Positions 33,541 through 44,615 of a stretch of 64,000 nt of DNA are shown piece by piece. The position numbers and the translations under genes are program-made. Numbering within the stretch: position 1 is the stretch's first letter; each line of letters opens with the position of its first letter. The DNA is from Clonostachys chloroleuca (taxonomy: Eukaryota; Ascomycota; Sordariomycetes; Hypocreales; Bionectriaceae): contig JBANAY010000003.1 in NCBI GenBank assembly GCA_037952775.1, positions 24,552,001 through 24,616,000 of the forward strand. Direction: 5' to 3'. A model generated the notes under the pieces. The model worked only from the letters and a program-made list of their open reading frames with translations, was not told the origin of the DNA and did no database searches.

Positions 33541-34383
33541 TGGACTATGCAGATAGATCAACCTAGTACTAGAAGACTCACTCAACCAAGAGTTCTGTGA
33601 GCGGAACGAACTAGTGGGCTTTCTGATTCGAATGGGCCTCTTCACTTGGTGCTCATATTTCCTACCAGCTTCTCCTTCGCTTGGCGGCTGACCCAGGGAC
33701 ATGACTGATATTACCAGATTGACCAATACGTTCCAAAGCAAACATTACTCATGGTGATGCTCAGAAATTGACGCTTTGCTCAATCATGAGAAATATTTCA
33801 AAGATTCGCGTCCGCAAAACTACAGCATGTTTCTCGGCATAAGATGATATGGTGGTCAATTCCATATCAGAGATAACAGGAAGGAAAAGATGGATTGATA
33901 AAAAGAAGCTGACCATCCCACTAGAGCGGGATTTGGGTATACCTCTGCTATCAAGCAGGATATACTATTATATAACAATGATCCAACGCAACAGAATGTG
34001 GAACATGGGAAACGCCGTGTTCATTCCGACAAAGTGCTCGGCGTTATCCAGTTTGGGCAATATCCTGCATGAATCCAACTCTAAGAGACGGATTTCGGAA
34101 TTGGTTGGCATGAAAACCTCCAAAACCGGGATTAGCGCTTGCTCCTCTGTGAGATTATGCTGATCTTTGGTAGTGATTAGTGGTTCATACGGCAGCAGGA
34201 TCATACCAATTCACGCGACCGTCCGAGAAGATCCGGCTCATCCAGCATCGAGTAGATCTATGCTCTATCTATCCCATTTGTACAAATATACTCCGGCATC
34301 CCAAGACGGCATTCGCTGCTACTGACTCATTTGCTCTCAGTCCACTGAATTGACTCCCAGCGACCTTCTCCAATAAGCTGAAC
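33541..34383. other. Intergenic, 0.84 kb
   Basis: I see no supported gene; open frames near 33849-34163 (plus) and 33968-34204 (minus) overlap each other and have no motif. Confidence 0.5.
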
Positions 34384-35168
34384 ATGACTCTCACCTTCAA
34401 TAAAGCACTTGATCAAATACGCGGACGGCCTTGGGTCGCCGCAGCCGTTGGTCTATCTCCTTTGGCGATATATATATACCGTTCATATTGCGACTTCCAT
34501 CGCCTCGGGCCTAGCGGACTCCCCCAGAGCTTCCTCGGCTACCTGTTCCAAGCAAGCGCAAGGCCCTGGGCAGACTTGAACAGCACCAACCCAGCGCCAT
34601 TCAGAGATCCCAAGGCCCTCACGGACTACGCGGCCCCCTACGACAGCTTCCGCTTCTTTGCTGAGGACTTCCTCCCGGCGCGCCGTGGTGACCGGCCCAC
34701 GGTGCCCTCGTACACGGTCCCCCAACGGCAGACGTCCGAGGTGGCGGACGTCGCCCTCATCACCCGGATGAACGCCTGGCTGCTCGCCCTGAAGGACAAG
34801 AACCCGGGCCTCCTCGCCTACCGCAACTCGAACCTCGAGCACCACGACAGCCCCTCGCTGTGGCTCAAGGTCGGGTCGGTGCCCCTCCCGTCGTGGCTGG
34901 CCGAGAAGACGCGCGGGGAGATTGTGCATGTCCACAACGAGGGGAGCTCCCACATGGTGCTGAGCGTTGCCGATGCGGACCTGGCACGCGCAAGGGTTGG
35001 GCCCAGCGGCATGCGTTGAGCGGGCGGTTGGGCATCCTGCCCCTGACGTACGTCTTGATCTACGCGCCGCGCGATGAGGCCGAGTTTGAGCAGTGGAAGG
35101 CGTTTGTCAAGGCGACGGTCTCTTTTACTGCGGCGGGCTCCGGCATTGAGGCTGATTATGATATTTGA
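34384..35168 (+). pseudogene. DUF5519 (luciferase-domain) protein with a frameshift near 34995
   Basis: The first frame starts at 34384 with a TM helix (WVAAAVGLSPLAIYIYRSY) followed by HRLGPSGLPQSFLGYL, then SYTVPQRQTSEV and GEIVHVHNEGSSHMVLSVADADLA, all typical of fungal DUF5519 proteins. It ends early at 35019. The expected C-terminal part, GWAQRHALSGRLGILPLTYVLIYAPRDEAEFEQW (read in pieces), continues in another frame to 35168. A single missing G in the GGG run at 34994-34996 accounts for the break. The family name luciferase domain does not imply light emission; function is unknown. Decay and assembly error are both possible. Confidence 0.78.
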
Positions 35169-35841
35169 AGGTGATGGACCAGAAGGAAATGTATTTTTAT
35201 TGTATGAAGACAGGCTTGACAGAGGATCAGCAAGCGGGTGCATGGGTGTAGTTATTTGACAGGCCTTTGGGAGAGGCAACACTTGAGGAGAGCAACACCT
35301 CACTTCCTCCGCTCTTTCCGAATATTACATGTTTTGAAGCAGTGTCTGTGTGCTGAGCTTGATATTAGACACTTGATACCAGAGAAAGAAAACTAATATG
35401 CTGCATTAATTATTGCGAAGGACGAGCGGCGAGTTCACATCATGCCGCCAACCCCTGTAATATTGCCTGCAGCCCTGGAAAAATAAATTGTTTTCTGCAT
35501 GCCCTTAATTTTCACAGGGTCCAACGCCAGAAAACCGCCCGGGATACTCTCATGGTAAATCACGAGACGGGGAAGAAAAAAATAAACAAATGGCAAAAAG
35601 CTGTGTGGCCTAGAAGTGACTGATCGTCTGCCAGGGCATCACATGAATGGGCTTTGGGCAACCCTCTGACAACTAGTCGCACACGGATAGCCGTCCATGC
35701 ATAATCAATGCGTTGTATTTCCTCGATACCGGCGAGTTGCAGCATCCCATCGTACGGTTCACCTTTACACCGCAATTTGATCGCGACAGGAGACAGCAGC
35801 AGCAGCAGCAGCAGCGCGGCGCCCTCTGCTGATCCGTCACC
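35169..35841. other. Intergenic, 0.67 kb
   Basis: 3' flank of the DUF5519 gene and leader of the FAD oxidoreductase. Apart from the CAG repeat I see nothing. Confidence 0.5.
35793..35815. repeat. (CAG)n trinucleotide repeat in a 5' leader
   Basis: Seven CAG units end 27 bp before the ATG of the FAD oxidoreductase. An in-frame TGA lies between the repeat and the ATG, so it is not translated with that gene. Confidence 0.85.
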
Positions 35842-37522
35842 ATGGGCCACGTCTCGTCTAAGCTGCGCAACAAAGTGGCCAAGGTCCGGTCCATGATCAA
35901 GATCCTCAAGGAGATCTCGACAGATTTCGAATATGCCCTCAACCGCGCTTCAGACTCGCCCGGCATCCCGCGCAGCAACCCAACCGAGCCCTACTGGCTC
36001 GATGATCCCCCGTACCCAGAGCTGACCAACATCCAGAGCAGGCAGCGTCTGCCGGATTTCGTCGACGTTGCCATCATCGGCTCTGGGATTGCCGGTGCGT
36101 CCATCGCGCGGTCGCTGCTACATGAGCGACGCCGCCGGGGGATTGATCTGGACAAGAAGGTCGTCGTCTTTGAGGCGAGGGACCTGTGCAGCGGTGCTAC
36201 GGGTCGGAATGGCGGCCATATCAAGCCGTCCCCCTATGATACCTTTGCACAGTTATCTACGTTCATGCCCAAGGACAGGGCAGCTGCTCTTACGAGATTC
36301 CAAGCCAGCCATGTCGATTATCTGATTGAGCTTTGCCGTGAAGAGAGGATTGATATCGCTGAAGCCAGGGAGGTGGAGACGGTCGACTTTTTCGTCGACG
36401 AGGAGATGTTCCACGACGCAGTGGAAGATGTGGAGGAGTCTAGGAAATGGCTGCCCGAGGTGCAGGTGTTTGAGTGGGAAAAGGAAGACGTTCTCCAGGT
36501 ACGTGCCATTCTATTCAATGTTCACTGCATTCCCATTCACTACATACTCTCTGAGTAACTAACACACTCGGCCAGCAATTCGGCGTCAACGAGGGCGTCG
36601 TGGGAGCCATCTCCCAGCGAGCGGGCACCATCTGGGCGTACCGCTTCGTCGTCTCCATCTGGAAGCAGCTCCTCGAGGAGTTCCCCTCCCAGCTCATCAT
36701 CCAGACCAACACGCCCGTCACCTACATCTCTGCAGGGCCCTCGGCCCCCGGCTTCCCCTTCGCTGTACAGACCCCCAGCGGGGTCATCCTGGCCCGCCAC
36801 GTCATCCACGCCACCAACGCCTTCGCCAGCGAGCTCGTCCCGGGCCTGCGCCGCAAGATCACCGGCGCCAGGGCTCACATGTCCTCCCAGAGGCCCGGCG
36901 ACGTCTTCCCCGAGACCTGGGGCCAGCGCTCATGGAGTGTCATCTACCCGGGCGGCTTCGACTACGTGACCCAGCGGCCGTCCGAGATTGACGGCGACGT
37001 GCCTGGGGATATCCTGCTGGGCGGGGGTTTCGCCGGTCGGCCAAGAGTGGTGTCGACCAGATGGGCGTGTACGATGACAGTGCGTACCCCAAGGCCCTGG
37101 CGGCGTCGCACATATCGGGCATCTTCCCTTCCATTTTCCACCCCAACTGGGGCTCCGGGGGAGAGCTGAAGAAGGTCTGGACGGGGATTCTGGGCATGAC
37201 TGGAGACCAGCTGCCATTGGTCGGTCGTCTCGATGAGGGGCTGACCACCAGAATAATCGACCAGCAGCACAAGACTTCAGAGCCGGACAGGACGAGCCCG
37301 GGTGAGTGGATCGCGGCCGGGTACTCGGGCGAGGGGATGGTGTTTGCCTGGCTCTGCGGCGTTGCTCTTGGTATTATGGTGGCTGGAAGTGAGAATGAGG
37401 ATATCCCACAGGCACCCGGACGCCCTGGTGGCATGCTGCAGGATTGGTTCCCGCCAGAGCTTCTCATTTCACCACAGAGGTTACGACAGACCGATGTGGC
37501 CCGTTTGTTCCAAGGGGAGTGA
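35842..37522 (+). pseudogene. FAD-dependent oxidoreductase (DAO family), frameshift near 37033
   Basis: Exon 1 35842..36498, exon 2 from 36576 (77-nt intron). The product is a D-amino-acid-oxidase-like flavoprotein: about 75 leading residues, then VDVAIIGSGIAGASIARSLL (FAD Rossmann motif), VVVFEARDLCSGATGRNGGHIKPSPY (typical for this fungal DAO subgroup), FQASHVDYLIELC, GAISQRAGTIWAYRFVVSIW, HVIHATNAFASELVPGLR and PGGFDYVTQRPSE. In GGGFAG the frame breaks; the family sequence SAKSGVDQMGVYDDSAYPKA and MTGDQLPLVGRLD...GYSGEGMVFAWLCG continues one frame over to 37522. One missing base in GCCGG at 37032-37036 explains it. Intact length would be about 535 aa. The likely reaction is oxidation of an amine or amino acid. 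Confidence 0.82.
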
Positions 37523-38248
37523 GAGAGAGGATATGGACGAAGATTTAGTGTTTTCTGCGAGGGGGGTGTTATTTATACCATGTGAAGGGAGCATTTGTAG
37601 CATTGGGAGCACAAAAGGCCATGTCTTTGCTTTTCGAATTTCAGCTAGCTCACGATTAATGAAGAGAATTTGAAGATGGCGCCGTGCTGTTGTTGTACTT
37701 TGTTCACCAGAGGAAATTTATGATACACGGATGTTCAAGGGCAGACTTGGGTATATGTTGACAAAAGTTGCTTATTCCTTCTGTATCGCGGTTCTTATAT
37801 CCTATTGACCGGTCCGAAGTTAGCCAGACAATCTAGAAGATTTCGAGTGTTATGTCGTTTCTAGAGAAACCCTGACTTTATAATTGCCATCAGAGCTTGT
37901 TCGGAATGTAGGAGACATTACACAGTAGCATGGCTAACGTCTGCAGTTTGATGTCTACAACCCACCGAGATTAATAGATCTCTTTGAGCAATGCCACTCA
38001 TAAAGCCTACCAAAACCCCTCTTTCCCAAGAACCTCCCTTTTCTTGGTTTTCCTGAAGGGCGTACAAACTGCATGACCAAAACTCATAAATATATGTGCA
38101 CTCGCCTACGGGATGTCTAGGATCATTCACTGCGAGAGTCGTCCAAGGCGCACTTCATTGTGCTTCAAAAGGCGGACGTAATCAAGGGTTGGGAATATTT
38201 GAAAATGAATAGACAATAAACTTATGTTACATAGGCCCCTCGTTCCTA
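37523..38248. other. Convergent intergenic region
   Basis: 3' flanks of the FAD oxidoreductase (plus) and the lipase (minus). I see no gene. Confidence 0.5.
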
Positions 38249-39360
38249 CTACTGGGTATACTCACGAAGCGGAACCTCTGGCCAGCCAGCAGGCGGCTGG
38301 GTGGGCGCAAATTTGAAAAGCTCAGGCAAAATGCCCTTATGAGCCTCTTTCGATCTCAACCCCAGGTGTGGTGCAACACCACCGTCGCAGTCCGAGCTTT
38401 CCAAAACATCAGCCGAGCCGACGTACGTCTTCTCGTTCCTGAGAGCGTCAAAGATGATCTTGTGGCTCGCCGGGTCCCACAACAATGTGTCGTGGAGGAT
38501 CGGGCGCGGCAACTTCCAATCCGAGAGTCTCTTAGAAGCACACACTTTAAACAAGTCAATATTTTGGGCAAGCGGCCCATCCAGTCTCCAGGCGTCGCTG
38601 TAGCCGAGCCAGCCCTCGCCGTAAAAAGCAGGCTGCACGAAGGGATCCGTGCTGCTTCCGATGCTGGTAGTAGGGACGTGGGCTCTTGTGCCGCCAAACT
38701 TGGAGAGTGTTGCGAGGAAGTTGGACCAAGGGAGCTGCTGCACCACGGCGGCAGAGTACATTCTCAAGTAGTAGAGAGGGACCATCATCCAGGAGCCACG
38801 ATGCGAGCCGCCCAACGAGATGTGGCGCTTGACGTTGGCACGCGTCTCAGGGAAGAAAGTCAAAGTCCATTGGGTGGTCAACGAGCCAGCGGACCAGGAG
38901 ATGATGGAGATGCGAGCATCATGCTCACTTGCGATCTTGTTGATGGCGTAGCTGATATACTCTGCATTTTGCTGAATGTCGAGAAAGAGTCTTTTTGGAA
39001 CTTCGAGATAATAGGGCTGGAATCCTTCTTGCACAAGAGGTGGCAGCAGAGTATGGTCCCAATTAATCTCTGGGCTGTTGACGCTATGATGAGCACAATT
39101 GAATTCCCGGTCATGTCAAGGATCATAACTCACGTCATGCCGGTGCCATGGACGAGCAACACGACTTCTTTCGCCTCTGGGACTTGGACAGGGCGGGAGA
39201 TGGCTTGGTCCAACAAGGCGACATCTTCTCTCAGGGCGGGATCGCGCCCCGTTGGTACGGCGGTTTCCGCTGCTATCGGATTTGAGCCCCTACGCGGACC
39301 AACCCAGAGGATGGCAATGGCCAAGACGGCGCCCGAAATGAGCCTCAGGCGGGTCGTCAT
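38249..39360 (-). CDS. CALB-like alpha/beta-hydrolase lipase, two exons
   Basis: CDS complement(join(38249..39083,39134..39360)), 353 aa. It resembles Candida antarctica lipase B and its fungal relatives. An N-terminal signal peptide or anchor (LISGAVLAIAILWVG) is followed by the oxyanion segment VLLVHGTGMT, then NAEYISYAINKI. The nucleophile elbow is SWSAGSL (Ser about 140), with TQWTLTFFPETRANVKRHISLG after it, and VPTTSIGSSTDPFVQP holds the catalytic Asp as in CALB. A His for the triad is probably the one in RPILHDTLLW. The 50-nt intron is placed so that GMT-VNSPEINWDH joins in frame. It is secreted or anchored in the secretory path and hydrolyses esters. A 443-codon open frame on the opposite strand is judged a shadow. 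Confidence 0.85.
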
Positions 39361-39923
39361 AGCGATATTTAGAGCCGCGGGCTCACCATATTACGACGCT
39401 GCAGAAGCACCGAGTGAGGTGAGAGAATCAGGAACTGGCGTTTGGGAATGGACGTCCAAGCTGCTGTATCCGTCGGCGCAACCGTTTACTGACAAGGATT
39501 ATTATCGGACGATAATTATCGTGTCGCGTGGGCCAGAAACGGTGGACCCCTGTTCAGGAAGAGGAAAAGGCCGGAATATATATAGGATTTCTGACGCAAT
39601 TCCAGGCGGAATTCGGGATCTATCCCCTGGTTGTTCTCCTGTTGGGACTCTTTCTGTAAATCAATATTAATTATCAATCTACGTTTCGATTGACGACTAG
39701 ATTGCGCGGCTACAAGCCGACGAAGACAAATTAGACCGCATCCAAGATAACGGGGGTTTCCGGGCTCCGCCGCTGGTTACCATATCACGCCCAGCTCATC
39801 GACGAATAAAGGGATTCTAGTAGGAAGGGAAGAGAAGAATACAGTGCTTTTCAGTGACATTGCTGATACGTTTATGAACATAAAAAGAAGCAGACCATTG
39901 CCTAATCCCAACTTTCTCCCATC
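39361..39923. other. Intergenic, 0.56 kb
   Basis: Promoter of the lipase and 3' flank of the conserved unknown gene. Nothing else is visible. Confidence 0.5.
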
Positions 39924-40780
39924 TTACTTCAGCAGCTTCCAGGATCCCGTCTCGGACCAAAGACGAGCATACCACTGGTGAAGCTCCTCGATGTGAGGGG
40001 GCATGGGGCCCCTAATCCCTTCGACCTTGCCCTCACTAGAGAAGAGGCAGCTCTTGAGGCTAAGCTCGACCTCGCCGCGCACCTTGTCGACGGTAGCGCT
40101 AATGGTGAAGAGGCCGTCTGAGGGACGGAGGGCGCGATTGTGGGGAGAGTCGCCGCAGCGCACAGTAATCGAGGTCGGGGTCTTCTCAACAACCTCAAAG
40201 TGGTTCATGAGCTGAGTCCCCTTGTCATAGTTGCTGGTAGCAAAGTCTTCCTGCTCCCAGAGCTGGTTCTCCGTCTCTGGGCCGCGCCACTTCCATGCGA
40301 GATATTTGCGCTGGACAGCAAGGCCTTTAGGTGAAGTTGTTATCAGTATGCTAGCCGATGCGGTTTTGTATGAGGGGGGAGAGGTGGGATCGAAAGAGCG
40401 AACACGGCGATATCAACGAAAGTAATAACACAAGCCGTCCCATAGAAAAATCACAGAATACGAACAACACAGGCGTCAGTGAAACCGAGGAACAGACAAG
40501 ACATACCGTATCCGCTCCAGACACCACGGCAAAACTCGAGGGCCAGAGCGCCGTTACTCTGAAGCAGCTCGGGGCGGATCTTGCTCACGGGGATGCGCTT
40601 GATGCAGACATCCTGCGTGGCGGGGTTCCTGTTGGGATTGTGCGACTTGTACAGCCGCGAGCTCCAGATGGGATCTGACGGCGAGAGGGGCGAGATGACG
40701 GGGTTCCTGGAGGCTAAATAGGCGCAGGCCGTCGAGGTGCCCAGCAGGCCCGTGAAGATGGTCTTGCGGATAATGCCCAT
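39924..40780 (-). CDS. Conserved ascomycete protein of unknown function
   Basis: CDS complement(join(39924..40324,40507..40780)), 224 aa. I do not recognise a named domain. Features are a hydrophobic N-terminus (IIRKTIFTGLLGTSTACAYLA) that could be a signal anchor, NPATQDVCIKRIPVSKIRPELL, EFCRGVWSGYGL at the splice junction, YLAWKWRGPE, NHFEVVEKTPTSITVRCGDSP, a beta-rich centre, and PPHIEELHQWYARLWSETGSW at the end. The pattern of short, well-formed motifs suggests a conserved family in filamentous ascomycetes. The intron is long for this window (182 nt) but has a GTATGT donor and joins Gly codons cleanly. Possibly a mitochondrial or ER membrane protein; this is a guess from the N-terminus. 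Confidence 0.75.
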
Positions 40781-41858
40781 GGCTGCTGTGTCCGGCTGGT
40801 CTGGGAACCTAATTGGGCTGCAAGTCTGGCGCTGGAGAGGGAGGGATTGGACTCAGATTGCGATATCCGCGCATTTCTCGACCAAATCTAGATTCTCGAC
40901 CTTATCCTGGTCCCAGCCTCCATCCAATCCGCCGCACTTGATTTGCGTGCTTTTGGCGCGGATCAAAGTTGATCCATTTCGGCGGTTTCCCCGATGGCAC
41001 CATTTGAGTGCATAAATCTGTATATTTATTGCATAACCTTTATGCAAGTGAAAGACTACCCTACAGCCACATGACACCTACCCAGAGCCTTGGACAGGGT
41101 GTATTGACAAATATTATGTGCACTTACGGAATTATTTGTTAAGACATATGATACAATACGTCTGATGTACTTTTTACTGAGGCTTCAATGCCTCCATGAA
41201 GGTTAGGCCAACGGGGTAATAGACGATGCTCAGGGCAATTTGTTTTCCCCTACTTAGGGCCAACAACTAGTTAGAGGCACTCTTGGGCGGGGAAAACGAC
41301 GAGTCGATGGGTAGTTTTCACTTGTGTCTGAACCTATTGGGTCGTGTTTAGTAACATGTCCTTGCTAGGATCGATATCCTCAATGTGCTAATACAACATT
41401 GATTTGTCCTGTGCCTGTTTAGCAACAGTAAAAGAATCGGCCGAGATGAATGCAACAGCCCTTTCCATAATCATACAGAAAGGAACCAGAACAAAAAGGA
41501 TAAGAAAAGCAAAACCTAAAACTATTACCATTTCTAGTCTATCGAGAAATTATTCTCAAGGACTGTTCGGTGTAAAAGAAGAGACTATCTTTGTTTCTAT
41601 CACTAAGTCTAGCAATCCTTCAATGTTCAGTGCAGCTGTCATCAGCTTGCAAGAACTTCGATCTTCAGGGCTTTTGTGTAGCACCGACTGAGATGGACTG
41701 GCCTCTTTCTACTATAAATTATGGGCTTTCGAGTTTTTTTTTTAGCCATGAAAACCTGGTAATCTAGCTTATCTTCATCTTGACCCTTTGCTCGTAAGAT
41801 TACGCCTTTCCACCGATAATATTTCTCATTGCGCAATTCACAGACCAAATATACGAAA
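40781..41858. other. Intergenic, 1.1 kb
   Basis: I see no supported gene. The open frame at 41404-41691 is low in complexity and has no motif. Confidence 0.5.
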
Positions 41859-42360
41859 ATGAATGAATCTACCCAAGGCAACAACGCTGGCGGCCTCATT
41901 GATCCTAAGCGGGAGGTCAGCATCGATGATTTAGTGGCTGAATACCTCGCTCTGGCTCGCGACTTTGCGGAGAAAATCAAGTTGAAGCAAGAGTTGTTTG
42001 GGCTTAAGATTAGCTGCCAGCTGCCAGCGACTACTCGCAGCTTCTACCAAAATGTTGGACTCTATTCTCTTGGAAAAAAAAGATCTTGAGGTTTATTGGC
42101 TGAAAATGAGATGCCAAGGCACACCAGTGCCAACGCCTGAAAAGCGTGTGAGACAGGATTACCTCAATTCCCAACGATCATTTTTTGAATATAAGAGTGC
42201 AGAGCTTGCAACTGACATAGATGGTCTGAAAGCCGTGAAAGGCACGTATGACCAACAAATTGCGGACATCAAGAGCCGGCTCCGAGAAATCCGGAAGATA
42301 ATTGAACAGGCCCATCCTGAAGGTACGATCTCCAACGTCCAGGATACTGGGGACATTTGA
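41859..42360 (+). pseudogene. Small coiled-coil protein gene broken by a 7-bp tandem duplication
   Basis: The frame from ATG 41859 (MNESTQGNNAGG...VSIDDLVAEYLALARDFAEKIKLKQELFGLKISC) ends at 42089. The second half, in another frame, reads MLDSILLEKKDLEVYWLK and a helical KAVKGTYDQQIADIKSRLREIRKII to the stop at 42360. At the frame break CTGCCAG occurs twice in tandem (42014-42020, 42021-42027). Leaving out one copy makes one continuous frame of 164 codons from the first ATG to the last stop. So the duplication is very probably the lesion. The encoded protein would be mostly alpha-helical and hydrophilic, with no domain I can name. Low G+C and the AT-rich surroundings suggest an accessory gene. 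Confidence 0.6.
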
Positions 42361-43703
42361 AATACATTTGGTGCCTTGGGCCATTTTATCTTGAGGGAAA
42401 GCAAGGATTTGAGAGGATGGTTGTTTACTAGAATGAATTTTTTTTGTTTATTTCAATTGATTTTGGTGATTTGTTCCATACAACTTTTGGTAGTTGTACA
42501 CCCGCGCTGACTTGACCTACCACCTCATTTTTTTAATTGGCTAACTAGAAAGTTTGCTCGTAGTGTATGTTTAGAGTATTTCCGATTGTATGTTGGGCCA
42601 TCACTGTCATAGTTCATTACGAGCGCAACTTATTCTCATTGAACTTTTACAGATTCTTGTTGTTAGAAGGGTCAGGGATATGACAGCAATGCAGATTAGC
42701 TTCTGGAAGTGCTGATGCGCGCTATCGCGGCAGTCTTCGCTTTAAATCCCTTACTCAGTTTTGGGATCCTCGGTCAAGTTACTAATATAGGGTTTCTTAG
42801 TGACAGTGTAGTTTTAGAAAGGGGCGGAGGATAATAAGCTCTTTGTCCCCTACCTATATTCTAATCAACACAAAGAGCGAGTTGAAAAGGGAACATTCAA
42901 ATTCTCCCAATTAAGACTCTATCATCTACTACTATTGTTTAAAATAATATGATTGTGAAAAGATGAGAATAGAAACCCTCTACCTTCACACAGAGTTTAG
43001 TTAGTGAGAGAGCCATGCAGTTATACGGCAGCTGCTGAAAGGGAGATTCCCAAACACCAAGACTACGATAACGTGATTGAATAATATATTAGCAACCTTC
43101 GATGGACAGCTAACTAGGCAGGTCGCAGAACTTAGAGGTTGTTCTACTGCGACCCGATCCTAAATTAATCTATCTGGGACAAGGCGGCGATCTCCAAAAT
43201 GGGATGCGGATATTGGGCATTTGCCACATTCATGTCGTGGCAGCACCCAGTGAAGATGTTGGTGTACTTGGATGTGACATCGAGTCGGCCGCCACTAACA
43301 ACCCTGGAGCAATGCATTGATGTGAAATATAATTCTCCTTCCAAATGTGACTCGGACATCGAGTCAGCCACGGAGAAGAATATTGTAATGAAACGTTGCA
43401 ACACCCAACCTCTGTCTCGGCTAGATTCTATGGCCCTAATTAAGCAGGTTCCTGACCGTATTATTGACCCTCCAAGTCAAGCCCCTTACAGACGTTTTAG
43501 TCGAGTCCCGAGAGCACCGCTACCATGAGTACCACATTAGCTTCTTCGGACCGCTGACTGTTACAAGAACATTTGACGTGGATCAACATGTTAAAAGCTC
43601 GCTCGGTCCGCGATCCATCGGTATTTATTCTTCGTCTCAGGGTTAATTCGACCATCTGACTTCCTTTCTTCGAACAATACTCCCTTGGCCTCACACGAGA
43701 AAA
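42361..43703. other. Intergenic, 1.3 kb
   Basis: AT-rich. The open frame at 43199-43528 (plus) has no recognisable motif and I do not call it. Confidence 0.5.
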
Positions 43704-44351
43704 ATGCGCTTCTCTTTGGCTCTTCCCCTGGCCTTGGCCGCCCAAGCTCTTGCCGGCCCTACTTTTTACCTCTATGCCTATGGAGAGGGTATCAATGGAC
43801 TGGAAGTCATCAATTCTGGCGGTCAGCTTCTCTTTTCTTTAACACGAGTTTAGTCCCGCTCTAACAACTCCATCTAGACCGTGCCTATCTTGGAAATACC
43901 AAAGATGCTCCTGACCAGGGGGCAATGCAGCTTGACTGTAAGTTTCCACCACCGAAAGAACTTATACGAGTTGTTCTACTTCAAGGTAGGAGATCCCTTG
44001 ACTGATGTTATAACTCTTCTGATAGGGTACGAATGGGGAGATGAGCACGGTATCTGGTATGCAACCCGCCGCGATGGGGGCGATTTCTCAGACTGGGCCT
44101 ACTACCTCCCAGGAGCAGGTTCTTCCTCTACCCAGACGCGCTTCGCCTCATACAGCCAGATGCCCAAGGATGTCAGGGCGACTGGATTCGTGCTGGATGG
44201 CGACCGGGCCTTCTACGAGGAGGGTGGCAAGCGCCTGTCGAACTGGTTTGCGCTCCCCGTCGAGGGTAAGAAGGGCTTGTATACAGTGGAGTGGGGTACT
44301 GGTAGCGTAAAGGGCAAGATTGATATTACTTTGAGCAAGAAGGCACCTTGA
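43704..44351 (+). CDS. Small secreted protein of a fungal family, three exons
   Basis: CDS join(43704..43821,43878..43937,44026..44351), 167 aa. It starts with a clear signal peptide (MRFSLALPLALAAQALA) followed by GPTFYLYAYGEGINGLEV, a start I associate with an unnamed family of small secreted ascomycete proteins. The middle has WYEWGDEHGIWYATRRDG and the end has ATGFVLDGDRAFYEEGGKRLSNWFALPVEGKKGLYTVEWGTGS (in parts), suggesting a beta-sandwich. There are no cysteines in the mature part that I can see. The first intron begins GTCAGC, an unusual donor; splicing there is needed to join the signal exon to DRAYLGNT in frame. A wall or surface role is a guess. Confidence 0.72.
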
Positions 44352-44615
44352 AGTCGAGGTGCTTAATATCTTGCGCGTGGAGCTTGGCTCTTGAAGGTAT
44401 AAGGACACCATTCTAGTGAATGAGAATATGGAGATACTTGAACCTTTAGTGAAGTTCTTAGTAGACACTAAGTTTTCACTTTGAAAAAAAATGTTGTTAT
44501 GAAAAGACTGACTGGCGAAACACTTTCACATTTCTATATTCAAATCCAAACCTAACTGACACTAAGATATCTGAGACCATGAAACTGGTTTTCCTGTTTC
44601 ATCATTGTCTTGATC

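Noticed and set aside
38339..39670. 443-codon open frame on the plus strand opposite the lipase
   Set aside because: It is antisense to a well-supported two-exon lipase, crosses its intron, and has no family motif; long shadow frames arise from codon bias.
41829..42089. Splicing as the explanation for the 42-kb frame change
   Set aside because: No GT-AG pair in the right phase and of usable length was found, whereas leaving out one 7-bp copy restores the frame exactly.
43199..43528. 109-codon plus-strand frame before the small secreted protein
   Set aside because: No recognisable motif and AT-rich codon use; not joined convincingly to the downstream gene.
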